Part shown: positions 33,238-40,586 of the stretch, one piece after another | Layout of the letters: the number at the start of each line of letters is the position of its first letter | How positions within the stretch are numbered: the stretch's first letter is position 1 | Assembly: GCA_001770175.1 (NCBI GenBank) | Contig: MEQK01000215.1 | Location: forward strand, 1 to 40,586 | DNA from: Bdellovibrionales bacterium RIFOXYD1_FULL_55_31 | GTDB taxonomy: Bacteria; Bdellovibrionota; UBA1018 | Direction of reading: 5' to 3' | Length of the DNA stretch: 40,586 nt | The notes under the pieces: model-generated | Seen by the model: the letters and a program-made list of their open reading frames with translations, nothing else | What the model was told of the DNA's origin: nothing | Databases searched by the model: none | Made by a program: the position numbers and the translations under genes

Positions 33238-33753
33238 GTGTCATCTCTGAGGGAATACAAGCGTAAGCGCGATTTCAAGATCACGAAAGAGCCGAGGGGC
33301 ACGCGAACGGCGCGAACCAGACCGGCGGCGGGAACCGGCATATTCGTCGTCCAGGAGCATCATGCGAGAAGGTTGCATTGGGATTTTCGACTGGAAGCTG
33401 AAGGCGTTCTCAAAAGTTGGGCGGTAACGAAGGAGCCAAGCCCGTCGGTGGGCGTCCGGCGGCTCGCGATCGAAACTGAAGATCATCCACTCGACTATGC
33501 GCAATTTGAAGGTGAGATCCCGAAGCACGAATACGGAGCCGGCCGGGTGGCCATATGGGACCACGGAAAGTACGAAGCCATCAAGCCGGTCGCCCGCTCG
33601 ATGGAAGACGGCCTCGTTGAGGTGTTCCTGAAAGGAAGTAAACTCAAGGGCCGTTTTGTGCTCGTTCGGACGCGTGGAGAAGGCGCCAAGGCGCAATGGC
33701 TGTTCTTCAAAGCCAAACCGAAAATCGCAAGGCTCAAGATTCCCGAGGTCTAG
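33238..33753 (+). CDS. LigD-type 3'-phosphoesterase, stand-alone
   Basis: This 171-residue protein matches the phosphoesterase domain of LigD, which trims 3'-ribonucleotides and 3'-phosphates at break ends. Residues 5-20 (REYKRKRDFKITKEP) are the family start. Catalytic residues are in QEHHARRLHWDFRLE (His41/His42, His47, Asp49, Arg51) and EDHPLDYAQFEGEIP...EYGAGRVAIWD (His83 and following). No polymerase or ligase domain is attached. The start is a GTG without a clear ribosome binding site. It is divergent from the unknown gene at 32378, with about 80 bases of promoter region, and convergent with the ligase-like gene: the stops abut at 33753/33754. Confidence 0.92.
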   Translation: MSSLREYKRKRDFKITKEPRGTRTARTRPAAGTGIFVVQEHHARRLHWDFRLEAEGVLKSWAVTKEPSPSVGVRRLAIETEDHPLDYAQFEGEIPKHEYGAGRVAIWDHGKYEAIKPVARSMEDGLVEVFLKGSKLKGRFVLVRTRGEGAKAQWLFFKAKPKIARLKIPEV

Positions 33754-34428
33754 CTAAAAGCGGTAGTCGATGCGCGGCTTTCGCGCCCGAATCATCCACC
33801 TGGCGTTTTCTTCCATCTGAAAGGCTCGTTCGAGGGGGGCCCTTTTGTCCTTGAGAACGATGCCTTCGATTTCGGGGAGATGGCTTCCCTTTTCAAACAG
33901 ATCAGAGAAATCGGAGTCGAAAACGGGAGCCAGCCAGACGTTTCGCGCCACCTCGCGGGCGATCGCGAGCTCCCCGCCGCCGCCCGGATACGGCAGCGAG
34001 ATCCACTTTTCGGGATGCCTCGTGATCTTCTCCAGAAGACGAAAACGGTCGTCGAAAGAGGTTCCGAGCAGAAGGCTATTGGCATGCACCAGGATATCCC
34101 AGATCACGATCCGGTTTTTCACGCGCGGCGTCTTGTAATGAAGGAGGCCGGCATCCAGTACGTGATAGGCATTCGGCGCGAGCTCAAGATTGCGGAGGCT
34201 CTCAATCATCGATTTGGGTGGGCGATAACGCGGTAATTTTGCCTTTTTCCTGCTATAAAATTCGATACGGCCGTCTGGAAAAAAATAAATCATCGTGCGC
34301 CAATCGTCGTATTTGAACTGCGCGACGTAGCGGCTGATGTCAGGGAGCGACTTGAGATCGCCCGGGTTCCAGGTCGTGGCAGGATGAGGCGGAAAAAAGA
34401 GCTGAAAACTCGTGAAGGGCACGGGCAT
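33754..34428 (-). CDS. Divergent ATP-dependent ligase-like nucleotidyltransferase
   Basis: ATG 34428 gives 224 residues; the frame is open to 34647, antisense to a small hypothetical gene, and that part is unlikely. The order of nucleotidyltransferase motifs fits. Motif I is FKYDDWR (KxDD where ligases have KxDG). Motif III is VLDAGLLHYK (usually LDGEL). IVIWDIL and motif IV EIEGIVLKDKRAP are intact, and motif V is WMIRARKP (usually W.K.K). The chain lacks the OB-fold and N-terminal DNA-binding domains. The Lys nucleophile is kept, but the Gly of motif I and Glu of motif III are not, so activity may differ. Its position beside LigD polymerase and phosphoesterase genes makes strand joining in this system likely. 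Confidence 0.7.
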   Translation of the reverse strand: MPVPFTSFQLFFPPHPATTWNPGDLKSLPDISRYVAQFKYDDWRTMIYFFPDGRIEFYSRKKAKLPRYRPPKSMIESLRNLELAPNAYHVLDAGLLHYKTPRVKNRIVIWDILVHANSLLLGTSFDDRFRLLEKITRHPEKWISLPYPGGGGELAIAREVARNVWLAPVFDSDFSDLFEKGSHLPEIEGIVLKDKRAPLERAFQMEENARWMIRARKPRIDYRF

Positions 34429-34486
34429 TTTGTTCACGATAGCAGTGCAAAAACGCACCCAGCACGTGGGTTGCACAATCACGGGA

Positions 34487-34678
34487 ATGAAAGACGAGAA
34501 TCGCTCGAGAAAACCAGAGCCGCCGGCCGGAAAAAGGGAAAGAACCGAAGGTGACAGTCCTCCGCGTCGTGAGTTTCCCAAGGATGCGGAGAATCGCAGG
34601 GACAAAGAGCCTCCGAGGCAGCCGGTGCCCAGCGAATCCAGTGACACACCTTCTTCTGAGCAATCCGAGGCGGTGTGA
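34487..34678 (+). CDS. Small hydrophilic protein coupled to amine oxidase gene
   Basis: ATG 34487 after CGGGA gives 63 residues, almost all charged or Pro/Ser (KPEPPAGKRERTEGD, SESSDTPSSEQSEAV), so disordered. Its stop overlaps the GTG start of the amine oxidase gene (GTGA). Codon use is like that of the neighbours. The frame extends to 34412, but there it covers the N-terminus of the opposite gene. Moderate confidence that it is a real gene. Role unknown. Confidence 0.45.
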   Translation: MKDENRSRKPEPPAGKRERTEGDSPPRREFPKDAENRRDKEPPRQPVPSESSDTPSSEQSEAV

Positions 34679-35994
34679 AGGTCGTCGTGGTCGGTGCCGG
34701 CGTTGCCGGTCTCGCGGCGGCAAGGTTTCTCGCTTCGCGCGGAGTGAAAGCCGGGATCGTCGAAGCCCGAGGGCGCATCGGAGGGCGGATCTATACCTCA
34801 GATCGCGGCGTTGAACTCGGTGCCGAATTCATTCACGGTCGGCCTCCTGAAATTTGGAATATCGTATCTCGGGCGGGCTTGGAGACGGAGGAGGTGGACG
34901 GGGGACACTGGTTCGCGCACAACGGGCGATGCGGGCAGAGGGCGCAAAAGGCGGAAATAGAACCACAGAATGACTTTTGGAAAATTCTGGGGCAAGTCAT
35001 GGCCCTGATGAATCCAAATCCAGAGAAGGACCGTTCTTTCGCGGAATTTCTTGACGCGCTCGGCACGGCCTCCGGAAGATCGGGGAATGATCAATCCGCG
35101 CTTGAACGAATAGCTCTGGCACGTAGCTTTGTGGAAGGCTTTCATGCGGCTGATACCGCTCACATCAGCGAGAAATCACTCGCGTTGGGAGAACGGAAAT
35201 CCGAGGAATTGGAACGAGGCCGGGCTTTCAGGCTCAAGGAGGGCTATATGGCGCTCGTCAGGTGGTTGGCGAGCGGGATTCCGATCAGGCTCAATTCCGT
35301 CGTTCGTGAGATCACTTGGGACAAGCCGCATGTTTCCTTGAAGGCCGAAACGCCGGATGGGCGGCCACTTCCATCCGTCGAGGCAGACCGGGTGATCATC
35401 ACGATTCCGATAGGAGTGCTCAAGAAACGGGGAGATCAGTCGTATTCAGTGACCTTTCGTCCGGAGCCGACGGTCCTTTCAGAGGCTCTCCGGTACCTCG
35501 AAAGTGGAAGCGTTCTGAAACTCTTGCTGAGGTTTCGCGAGGCACCTTGGGAAGTGCGGATTCCGAGGAGATTCGGATTTCTTCACCAACCTGAAGCGGA
35601 ATTTCCGACGTGGTGGAATTCAATGGACGAGAGCCTTCTGGTCGCATGGTTGGGGGGACCGAAAGCCCAAGCGATGTCTCTGCTCTCCGAACAGGAACTT
35701 GCGAGCCGAGCCATCCGATCCTTCGGTCGCGTGCTGGGCCTGGCGGAAGAGCGGCTCGCGAGCATGCTGACCGGGGTTTCGTTTCACAATTGGGAGCAGG
35801 ACCCGTTCGCCAGGGGCGCTTACAGCTATGTCAAAGTGGGGGGCGTGGAGGCGCTCAAAGAATTTTCACGTCCGGTTAATAATCAGCTGTTTTTCGCGGG
35901 AGAAGCCGGCGGAATCAGCGCGGAAACCGGAACGGTCGACGGCGCGATCGCGAGCGGTGAGCACGCGGCAAAGGCGGTTATCGACAGCTTCTGA
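34675..35994 (+). CDS. Flavin-dependent amine oxidase
   Basis: The 439 residues show the monoamine oxidase layout: N-terminal FAD loop VVGAGVAGLAAARFLASRGV, the GG-doublet RGRIGGRIYT, substrate-side LGAEFIHG and the C-terminal FAD segment LFFAGEAG...GTVDGAIASGEHAA. DPFARGAYSYVKVG matches the conserved Asp-Pro-x-x-x-Gly-x-Y segment. The likely reaction is oxidation of an amine to an imine with release of H2O2; the substrate is not apparent. There is no signal peptide. The GTG start overlaps the stop of the preceding small gene (GTGA) and GAGG lies just before it. A zinc alcohol dehydrogenase gene follows 57 bases downstream on the same strand, which could process the resulting aldehyde. Confidence 0.9.
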   Translation: MKVVVVGAGVAGLAAARFLASRGVKAGIVEARGRIGGRIYTSDRGVELGAEFIHGRPPEIWNIVSRAGLETEEVDGGHWFAHNGRCGQRAQKAEIEPQNDFWKILGQVMALMNPNPEKDRSFAEFLDALGTASGRSGNDQSALERIALARSFVEGFHAADTAHISEKSLALGERKSEELERGRAFRLKEGYMALVRWLASGIPIRLNSVVREITWDKPHVSLKAETPDGRPLPSVEADRVIITIPIGVLKKRGDQSYSVTFRPEPTVLSEALRYLESGSVLKLLLRFREAPWEVRIPRRFGFLHQPEAEFPTWWNSMDESLLVAWLGGPKAQAMSLLSEQELASRAIRSFGRVLGLAEERLASMLTGVSFHNWEQDPFARGAYSYVKVGGVEALKEFSRPVNNQLFFAGEAGGISAETGTVDGAIASGEHAAKAVIDSF

Positions 35995-36051
35995 TACTTC
36001 ACGGCTGACACTTCACGGTTTTTGCAAACAAACAAACGGGAGAAAAATGAC

Positions 36052-37281
36052 ATGAGAGCAGTGGTATTTCGAGACATTGGCGACATTCGTCTGGAGAACG
36101 TGCCCGAACCAAAACTGGAGCAAGCGACCGACGCGATCGTCCGGCTGACGGCGAGCGCGATTTGCGGAACGGATCTGCATTTGGTTCGAGGGACAGTTCC
36201 CGGGATGAATAATGGAACGATTCTCGGGCACGAAGGCGTGGGCGTGGTCGAGGAAGTCGGGAGCGAGGTCAGAAATTTCAAACCGGGGGACAGAGTCGTG
36301 ATCCCGTCCACGATCGCTTGCGGCAATTGCTCGTATTGCCGGGCCGGATATTTTTCACAATGCGACCAGGCGAATCCGAATGGAAAGACGGCGGGAACGG
36401 CCTTCTACGGTGGACCGCGGAATTCGGGCCCGTTTAACGGCTTGCAGGCTGAGTTCGCGCGCATCCCGTTCGCGAACGTAGGGCTAGTGAAGCTCCCTGA
36501 AGAATTGTCGGACGACGAAGCGATTCTGCTCTCCGATATTCTGCCCACGGCATACTTCGGCGCGCTCCTCGCGGAAATCAAGCCGGGCGATACGGTGGCC
36601 ATTTTTGGCTGCGGTCCGGTGGGTCAGCTGACCATCGCGTGCGCCCGCCATTTCCGGACCGGCCGCATCATCGCAGTCGACTCGATTCAGTCGCGGCTGG
36701 AACTCGCGCGAGCACAGGGAGCCGAGATCGTGAATTACGACGCAGAGAACCCCGTCGAAGCGATCATGAGGCTCACAGGAGGAATTGGCGTGGATCGTGC
36801 GATCGACGCGGTTGGTGTTGATGCGAACTGTCCGCACCATGGCCCGGCGGAGGCTGACGCAAAAGCGCTCGGACGTGAATTCAAGCGCGAGCTCTCGTAT
36901 GTGGCGCCGAATGCTCGACCACGAGGTGACCATTGGCATCCCGGAGATGCGCCGACCCAGGCATTGCGTTGGTCCGTAGAATCTCTGGCGAAAGCGGGAA
37001 CCCTCTCGATAATCGGCGTCTATCCGGAGACATTGATGGTCTTCCCCATCGGCAAAGCGATGAACAAGAATCTCACGCTGCAGATGGGAAATTGCAATCA
37101 CCGCAAATACATCCCGGAGCTTATTGAATTGGTCGAAGCGGGAATGATTGATCCGTCAGCGGTGCTCACGAACCATGAGCCGTTCGACAAAGTACTGGAA
37201 GCTTACGCCGCGTTTGATACGCGGCAGCCGGGATGGGTCAAGGTGAAAATCGAACCTGAAGCCGGCCAGATCGCCGCCTGA
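36052..37281 (+). CDS. Zinc-dependent alcohol dehydrogenase (formaldehyde dehydrogenase-like)
   Basis: ATG 36052, nine bases after GGGAG, gives 409 residues; the frame is open to 36022. Catalytic zinc ligands appear in SAICGTDLHL and ILGHEGVG. The structural zinc Cys set is CGNCSYCRAGYFSQC. The NAD loop is VAIFGCGPVGQLT. The extra segment NCPHHGPAEADAKALGREF and the tail GWVKVKI are typical of the formaldehyde dehydrogenase-like subgroup (FdhA/AdhC-related) that does not need glutathione. The genes upstream (amine oxidase) and this one could form an amine-to-aldehyde-to-acid or alcohol path; that is inference from position. Confidence 0.92.
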   Translation: MRAVVFRDIGDIRLENVPEPKLEQATDAIVRLTASAICGTDLHLVRGTVPGMNNGTILGHEGVGVVEEVGSEVRNFKPGDRVVIPSTIACGNCSYCRAGYFSQCDQANPNGKTAGTAFYGGPRNSGPFNGLQAEFARIPFANVGLVKLPEELSDDEAILLSDILPTAYFGALLAEIKPGDTVAIFGCGPVGQLTIACARHFRTGRIIAVDSIQSRLELARAQGAEIVNYDAENPVEAIMRLTGGIGVDRAIDAVGVDANCPHHGPAEADAKALGREFKRELSYVAPNARPRGDHWHPGDAPTQALRWSVESLAKAGTLSIIGVYPETLMVFPIGKAMNKNLTLQMGNCNHRKYIPELIELVEAGMIDPSAVLTNHEPFDKVLEAYAAFDTRQPGWVKVKIEPEAGQIAA

Positions 37282-37373
37282 GCGCGCGGCTATTATTATC
37301 TAACGCTACTATAAAAATTAGCTTGTAAGCGCGCCTTCTGTTTCGATACTTTTGGTGGCGAAAGAGAGGGAGC

Positions 37374-39002
37374 GTGAAAAAAGGTCTAATCTCATGGATG
37401 ATGATGGCGTTTACGGCTTGTATTCTTGGCATGGTTGCCGTGCATTGGAGGCAGGCTCGTGACTCCAAGCAGAACCTGTCGCTCGCGGAATCCCAATCGA
37501 GGCGGCAGGCGATCGCGCAGAATCTCGTGGTTTCCCTGCAGAAATACCGTTCCCTGAGCGCCAGTTTCAGGAGGATGGGGAATCACGAGATCAATGCCGC
37601 GAAAGCGAATCTGAAAACGGAGCTTCTCGACGGGTTGAAAGCCCTGGAAGCAATGGAACCGAACGGGCCGAATGAAGACGATCGCGCGCTCGTGGACCAG
37701 GTGCGAAATCGCTTCGGGGAGTTACTCGTGCTCAGTGCGAAACTTGAGCCGGTGCTGTATTCGAAGGATGTTTTTCAAAAAGCCGAGGTCCTGGATATCC
37801 ACAAGGACATGATCGCCTGCCTCGAACGGCTCATCGACAATGCCGCCGCCCGGGCCGGCGCGGTTCGCGAGGCGGCAATCTCGTCGGCTGACCGCTCGTC
37901 CCTGCTTTTGCTGGCCGGGGCTTTTGTGTCCATCGTTTTCGTGTTGCTGATGATGGGCAGTTTTTTCTGGTGGCACATCCGGCCCGTCCGGTTTCTGCGG
38001 GAGCGTGTTGCCGAGATTCGACGAGGCGCCGTGACGCCAAAAAGAACCGAATTGCCGCATCCTTATGGTGAATTCGAGTCGGTCATGAGGGATCTCGTCA
38101 TTACGCTCGATGCGCATCGGCGGGACCGGCTCCAGTTCGTCACAGCGGTAACGACTGACCTCAGGCCGCCGTTGATCGCTCTGAGATCGGCAAGTGACCT
38201 GATCGCGTCCGCTGGTGACCGGATTGCCGAGGACCGCAACCTCAGATCACGGGCGATTGAAGCGGTAAGAAGGGCGCTGTATCGCCTTTCGGCGGTTCTG
38301 GAGGGTTTGAACGACGTGCTGGATGGGGAATCGGAGCACCTTAAACTCGAAGAGAAGATCGTGGATGTCGGTGAGCTCGTCAGACGAATGGCGCGGCTTG
38401 CCGGAGCGGCTGGTTCTCCCCACGAAATCCGGACGATCACGTCCACGGCTCCGGCCTGGGCATCCGTTGATCCCGAAAGACTGGAGCGCGTGCTGATCTA
38501 TTTGGTTTCGAAACTGATCCTCATGCAACCGCAAGGCGGCAAGTTTCTGATCGAGCTTGTCACGCCTGAACCCGGAGTCGCGGGTGATCTCGAAATCGCG
38601 ATCTATGACGGTGAGGCGACCGCGATAAAGGGGGCGCAGGCGAGCGGGCCGGAGCAGGATCTGTTGAGGCATTGGGCGACCCAAAACGGGTTCGGGATGT
38701 CGCTTGCCGAGCGGATCATGCGAGCACATGGCGGTAGTGTCACGGTATCCGGGGTGGCCGGAACTCGCGTCGTGTTCCGCGTGAGAATTCCGAAGGAACG
38801 GGTCGCGATCGGGCTTATCTCCATGAACTTGGCTTCGTACCAATCCTTCCAGCCTCAGACTGAACAGGCTCAGGAAAGCGCGGTCGTGCCGCGGCTGGAT
38901 GCGCCGGATCTTCAGGAACCTGAAGTCAGGCCAGGATTAAGCAAATCGAAAAAGCGGGAACCCCGAAGTGAAGCTGCGCCGCGAGCGGATGTCGTGACCT
39001 GA
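37374..39002 (+). CDS. Histidine-kinase-like protein without phosphoacceptor His
   Basis: The 542 residues have a membrane segment at 5-23, an extracytoplasmic helical part to about 175 and a second segment (LLLLAGAFVSIVFVLLMMGSF, about 178-200), then a short HAMP-like stretch. The dimerisation box reads FVTAVTTDLRPPLIALR where kinases have SHELRTPL, so the His is Thr. The N box reads ERVLIYLVSKLILM without the Asn, and G1 reads YDGEATA in place of DxGxG. Only the last box (GFGMSLAERIMRAHGG) is clear. It should not phosphorylate itself. The C-terminal 60 residues are a Pro/Gln/Lys-rich tail. The GTG start follows GAGGGAGC. No response regulator gene adjoins it. Confidence 0.85.
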   Translation: MKKGLISWMMMAFTACILGMVAVHWRQARDSKQNLSLAESQSRRQAIAQNLVVSLQKYRSLSASFRRMGNHEINAAKANLKTELLDGLKALEAMEPNGPNEDDRALVDQVRNRFGELLVLSAKLEPVLYSKDVFQKAEVLDIHKDMIACLERLIDNAAARAGAVREAAISSADRSSLLLLAGAFVSIVFVLLMMGSFFWWHIRPVRFLRERVAEIRRGAVTPKRTELPHPYGEFESVMRDLVITLDAHRRDRLQFVTAVTTDLRPPLIALRSASDLIASAGDRIAEDRNLRSRAIEAVRRALYRLSAVLEGLNDVLDGESEHLKLEEKIVDVGELVRRMARLAGAAGSPHEIRTITSTAPAWASVDPERLERVLIYLVSKLILMQPQGGKFLIELVTPEPGVAGDLEIAIYDGEATAIKGAQASGPEQDLLRHWATQNGFGMSLAERIMRAHGGSVTVSGVAGTRVVFRVRIPKERVAIGLISMNLASYQSFQPQTEQAQESAVVPRLDAPDLQEPEVRPGLSKSKKREPRSEAAPRADVVT

Positions 39003-39012
39003 ATAATGGGCT

Positions 39013-39810
39013 TTACGGGCGGTGTTCTCGGCGGGTAAGGCAGGCTAGCATTTCACTTCGAACCCGGTCGGAAAGCGTTTCGATATCCGCTCCCGAAAGT
39101 CCACGCGTCGGTATGGGGTCAAGTACCTGAACCTTCACAAGGCCGCTTCGTGAAACTCGAGCCGCCGCGTCCCAGATATCCTGGATCGGCGCGATGACGA
39201 TCGGTACGATCGGCAGTTGCCCGCTGATCGCCATGTGAAACGGACCTTTTTTGAAGGGGAGAAGGGTGCCGGGGGTTTTGTTCCGGGTGCCTTCTGGAAA
39301 GATCAGGATGGACGCACCTCTGTTCTTCGCGATCTCGACCGCCTTGGTCAGTCCCGATACGGCTTGATGGCGCTTTTTCCGATCGATGAAGATGTTTCCG
39401 GCGGCTGCGAAAAAAAGCCCGAAAAAAGGAACCCAGAGTATCTGCTTCTTCCCGATGGCCAGGGTCCGGTCGGTCACGAAGCTCGCGAAAAGCAGAACTT
39501 CGAGCGCGCTTTGATGATTTGCGAGGTAAACGCACGGCTGCGAGGCCGTGAGTCTCTGCTCGTTCGAAATCTCGATCTTCAGCCCGAGAATCCAGGAGAG
39601 AGGATACCAGAGGACCCGGCCGACCATCCGATTCAGATTGAGATTACCCCAAAAAGCCAAAAAGAGCGGGGTGCCGAGGATGAAGACGATGGAACTCCAG
39701 AGCACGATCACGAACAGCCGGACATAGAACGTCACGGTTAAGGCAGTTCGTTGAAATGGGGTAGAAGTCGTGCCGCCCGGGGCGGAACTTGGGAGGGATG
39801 GAGTTTCCAT
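39013..39810 (-). CDS. plsC: 1-acylglycerol-3-phosphate acyltransferase (PlsC family)
   Basis: The enzyme makes phosphatidic acid from lysophosphatidic acid and acyl-ACP or acyl-CoA. ATG 39810 gives 265 residues; TTG 39849 is an upstream option. Hydrophobic segments near residues 27-50 and 60-75 anchor it in the membrane. The active-site block is NHQSALEVL, where the usual HX4D reads HX4E. Substrate-binding FPEGTRNK and the following VPIVPIVI are present. A Glu in place of the catalytic Asp occurs rarely in this family and may lower activity. It is convergent with the kinase-like gene and 11 bases from its stop. Confidence 0.88.
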   Translation of the reverse strand: METPSLPSSAPGGTTSTPFQRTALTVTFYVRLFVIVLWSSIVFILGTPLFLAFWGNLNLNRMVGRVLWYPLSWILGLKIEISNEQRLTASQPCVYLANHQSALEVLLFASFVTDRTLAIGKKQILWVPFFGLFFAAAGNIFIDRKKRHQAVSGLTKAVEIAKNRGASILIFPEGTRNKTPGTLLPFKKGPFHMAISGQLPIVPIVIAPIQDIWDAAARVSRSGLVKVQVLDPIPTRGLSGADIETLSDRVRSEMLACLTRREHRP

Positions 39811-39926
39811 GTGTCCTAAGGAGATAGTCGAATCGTCCATTCGAAGCAAGCGTAGAGAGCAAACGGGCGGAACGCCTTTTGCTCTTCACTCATTTGTACC
39901 TAGCCGATCTTCAGGAGGTGACTGGA

Positions 39927-40127
39927 ATGCCCAGAGGTGCAAGCCCGAAAAGGGAACGTGAATACGAAAAATTGAAAAGCCAGTTCGAGGAAACGGGTCG
40001 ATACAAGGGGCGCGAGAAGGAAGTCGCTTCGCGTATCGTTAACAAGCAGCGCGCGCGTTTCGGCGAAACCAAGGCAGCCAAGACCAAGGCCAAAGGACGT
40101 TCGGGCGGCCCGAAAAAGGCCGCTTGA
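39927..40127 (+). CDS. Small basic protein (often annotated plasmid stabilisation)
   Basis: ATG 39927 follows AGGAGGTGAC and gives 66 residues. MPRGASPKREREYEKLKSQF, then GREKEVASRIVNKQRARFGE and a Lys/Ala/Gly tail, match a widespread small family. As I recall it is annotated as a plasmid stabilisation or stress-linked protein without direct evidence. It is chromosomal here, as far as the neighbours show. It is rich in Lys and Arg, suggesting nucleic-acid binding. The open frame starts at 39879, but the ribosome binding site picks 39927. It stands divergent from plsC. Confidence 0.8.
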   Translation: MPRGASPKREREYEKLKSQFEETGRYKGREKEVASRIVNKQRARFGETKAAKTKAKGRSGGPKKAA

Positions 40128-40151
40128 TTGCCGGCCATTTAGCTCGTCCAT

Positions 40152-40586
40152 TTAGTTCGTAAGAAAGCTCGCGAAAACGCCGGGATGATCGGAGACGGAG
40201 TCGAGGGAAGTCCAGTTGTTCCGGGGATAAAGGATGAAGGCTTTCGACAGGCGGAGCCAAGGCTCGGCAAAGAGGTGATCAATCCTTTCAGAAAAAGAGC
40301 AGGCACTGTCAATTCCCGATTCCGGCTGACATTTGCGCGAGACATTTGCCTTGTGGAGCGACTCGGCAAGCGTCCAGGAATGACGAACCGGAGCCGGTGA
40401 ATCGAGTAATCTGCCTAGACGTTCCAGTGCGTGCGTCGCGCGCGCTTCGACTTCGGCGATCGGAAGAACAGGACGATTCACTTCCTCTTCGAACCCGTCG
40501 TTAGGCGGAGCATGGGGAGTCTCGCGCGCAAGGGCGACGAGCTGGGTGCGAAGCGCGGGGATCTGCTCGCGAAAAGGCGGGGAAAG
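40152..40586 (-). CDS. Hypothetical protein, 5' end beyond the window
   Basis: The frame is open from the window edge (40586) to TAA at 40152, 144 residues visible. Internal GTG at 40481 is unlikely as the true start because the coding look continues upstream (FREQIPALRTQLVALARE). The visible part is helical, with IAEVEARATHALERLGRLLDS, and ends SDHPGVFASFLTN. Cys residues occur in SRKCQPES and SACSFSE. No family recognised. The gene converges on the small basic protein gene with 24 bases between stops. Confidence 0.6.
   Translation of the reverse strand, partial: LSPPFREQIPALRTQLVALARETPHAPPNDGFEEEVNRPVLPIAEVEARATHALERLGRLLDSPAPVRHSWTLAESLHKANVSRKCQPESGIDSACSFSERIDHLFAEPWLRLSKAFILYPRNNWTSLDSVSDHPGVFASFLTN

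Noticed and set aside
32378-33244. The gene upstream of the polymerase being Ku
   Set aside because: None of the Ku core motifs (such as the opening WKGxISFGLV or the bridge region) is present.
34429-34647. N-terminal extension of the ligase-like gene
   Set aside because: The extra Ser/Gly/Pro-rich residues lie antisense to a better frame and are not like any nucleotidyltransferase.
37282-37334. Terminator after the zinc dehydrogenase
   Set aside because: GCGCGC occurs at both ends, but the loop is over 40 bases and no T run follows.
1-40586. tRNA genes, insertion sequences, integrases or a prophage
   Set aside because: I saw no T-loop-like GGTTCGAATCC set with matching arms, no transposase or integrase frame and no attachment-site repeats.

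Overview
The window is a moderately GC-rich, gene-dense bacterial chromosome segment with about 43 protein genes. I see no tRNA, rRNA, insertion sequence, integrase or CRISPR array. The organism is probably a Gram-negative from the Bdellovibrionota/Oligoflexia or a neighbouring 'deltaproteobacterial' lineage. This rests on Sec-exported and lipoprotein genes, a TPR plus winged-helix regulator, a TadG-like pseudopilus protein, an Irr-like Fur regulator, and AT-poor codon use with many GTG/TTG starts. No marker gene fixes the taxon, so this is inference.

Layout. 0-5 kb: TPR-winged-helix regulator, a small exported protein, and uvrA facing them. 5-9 kb: a small exported protein with a structured leader, a stand-alone acyltransferase of the 2-oxoacid dehydrogenase E2 type, and an exported Cys-rich protein translationally coupled to a lipoprotein. 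9-13 kb: a tandem array of hairpin repeats in front of ahcY, a thioredoxin-like gene, an HD phosphohydrolase, and a histone H1-like protein with a long acidic tail. 13-16.5 kb: a TadG-like protein, an exported protein, then a 389-base gene-free stretch holding two hairpin / CU-tract / terminator modules that look like small RNAs. 16.5-23 kb: a lipoate and 2-oxoacid dehydrogenase block (lipA, E2, E3, lipB) with folE facing it and the Fe-S carrier mrp beside it. LipA consumes Fe-S clusters, LipB and LipA make the lipoyl group of E2, and E3 reoxidises it. 23-29.7 kb: a 24-bp-minisatellite-coded exported protein, a rhomboid-like protein without recognisable catalytic residues, a TGS-SAD-kinase fusion, an Irr/Fur regulator with an iron-control-element-like site, tcdA and exported proteins. 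29.8-34.5 kb: DUF72, a DJ-1/PfpI protein, and a dispersed end-joining locus. In that locus the LigD polymerase and 3'-phosphoesterase are separate genes, beside a degenerate nucleotidyltransferase (ligase-like) gene and an unknown protein coupled to the polymerase gene. 34.5-40.6 kb: flavin amine oxidase, zinc alcohol dehydrogenase, a histidine-kinase-like protein lacking its phosphoacceptor, PlsC, a small basic protein, and a gene cut by the window edge.

The most unusual region is the split end-joining locus. There the polymerase frame has no ATG, GTG or TTG before its conserved N-terminus. A CTG lies behind a perfect AGGAGG and overlaps the upstream stop as CTGA. Other candidates for undescribed biology are the two putative CU-tract small RNAs before lipA and the hairpin array before ahcY.
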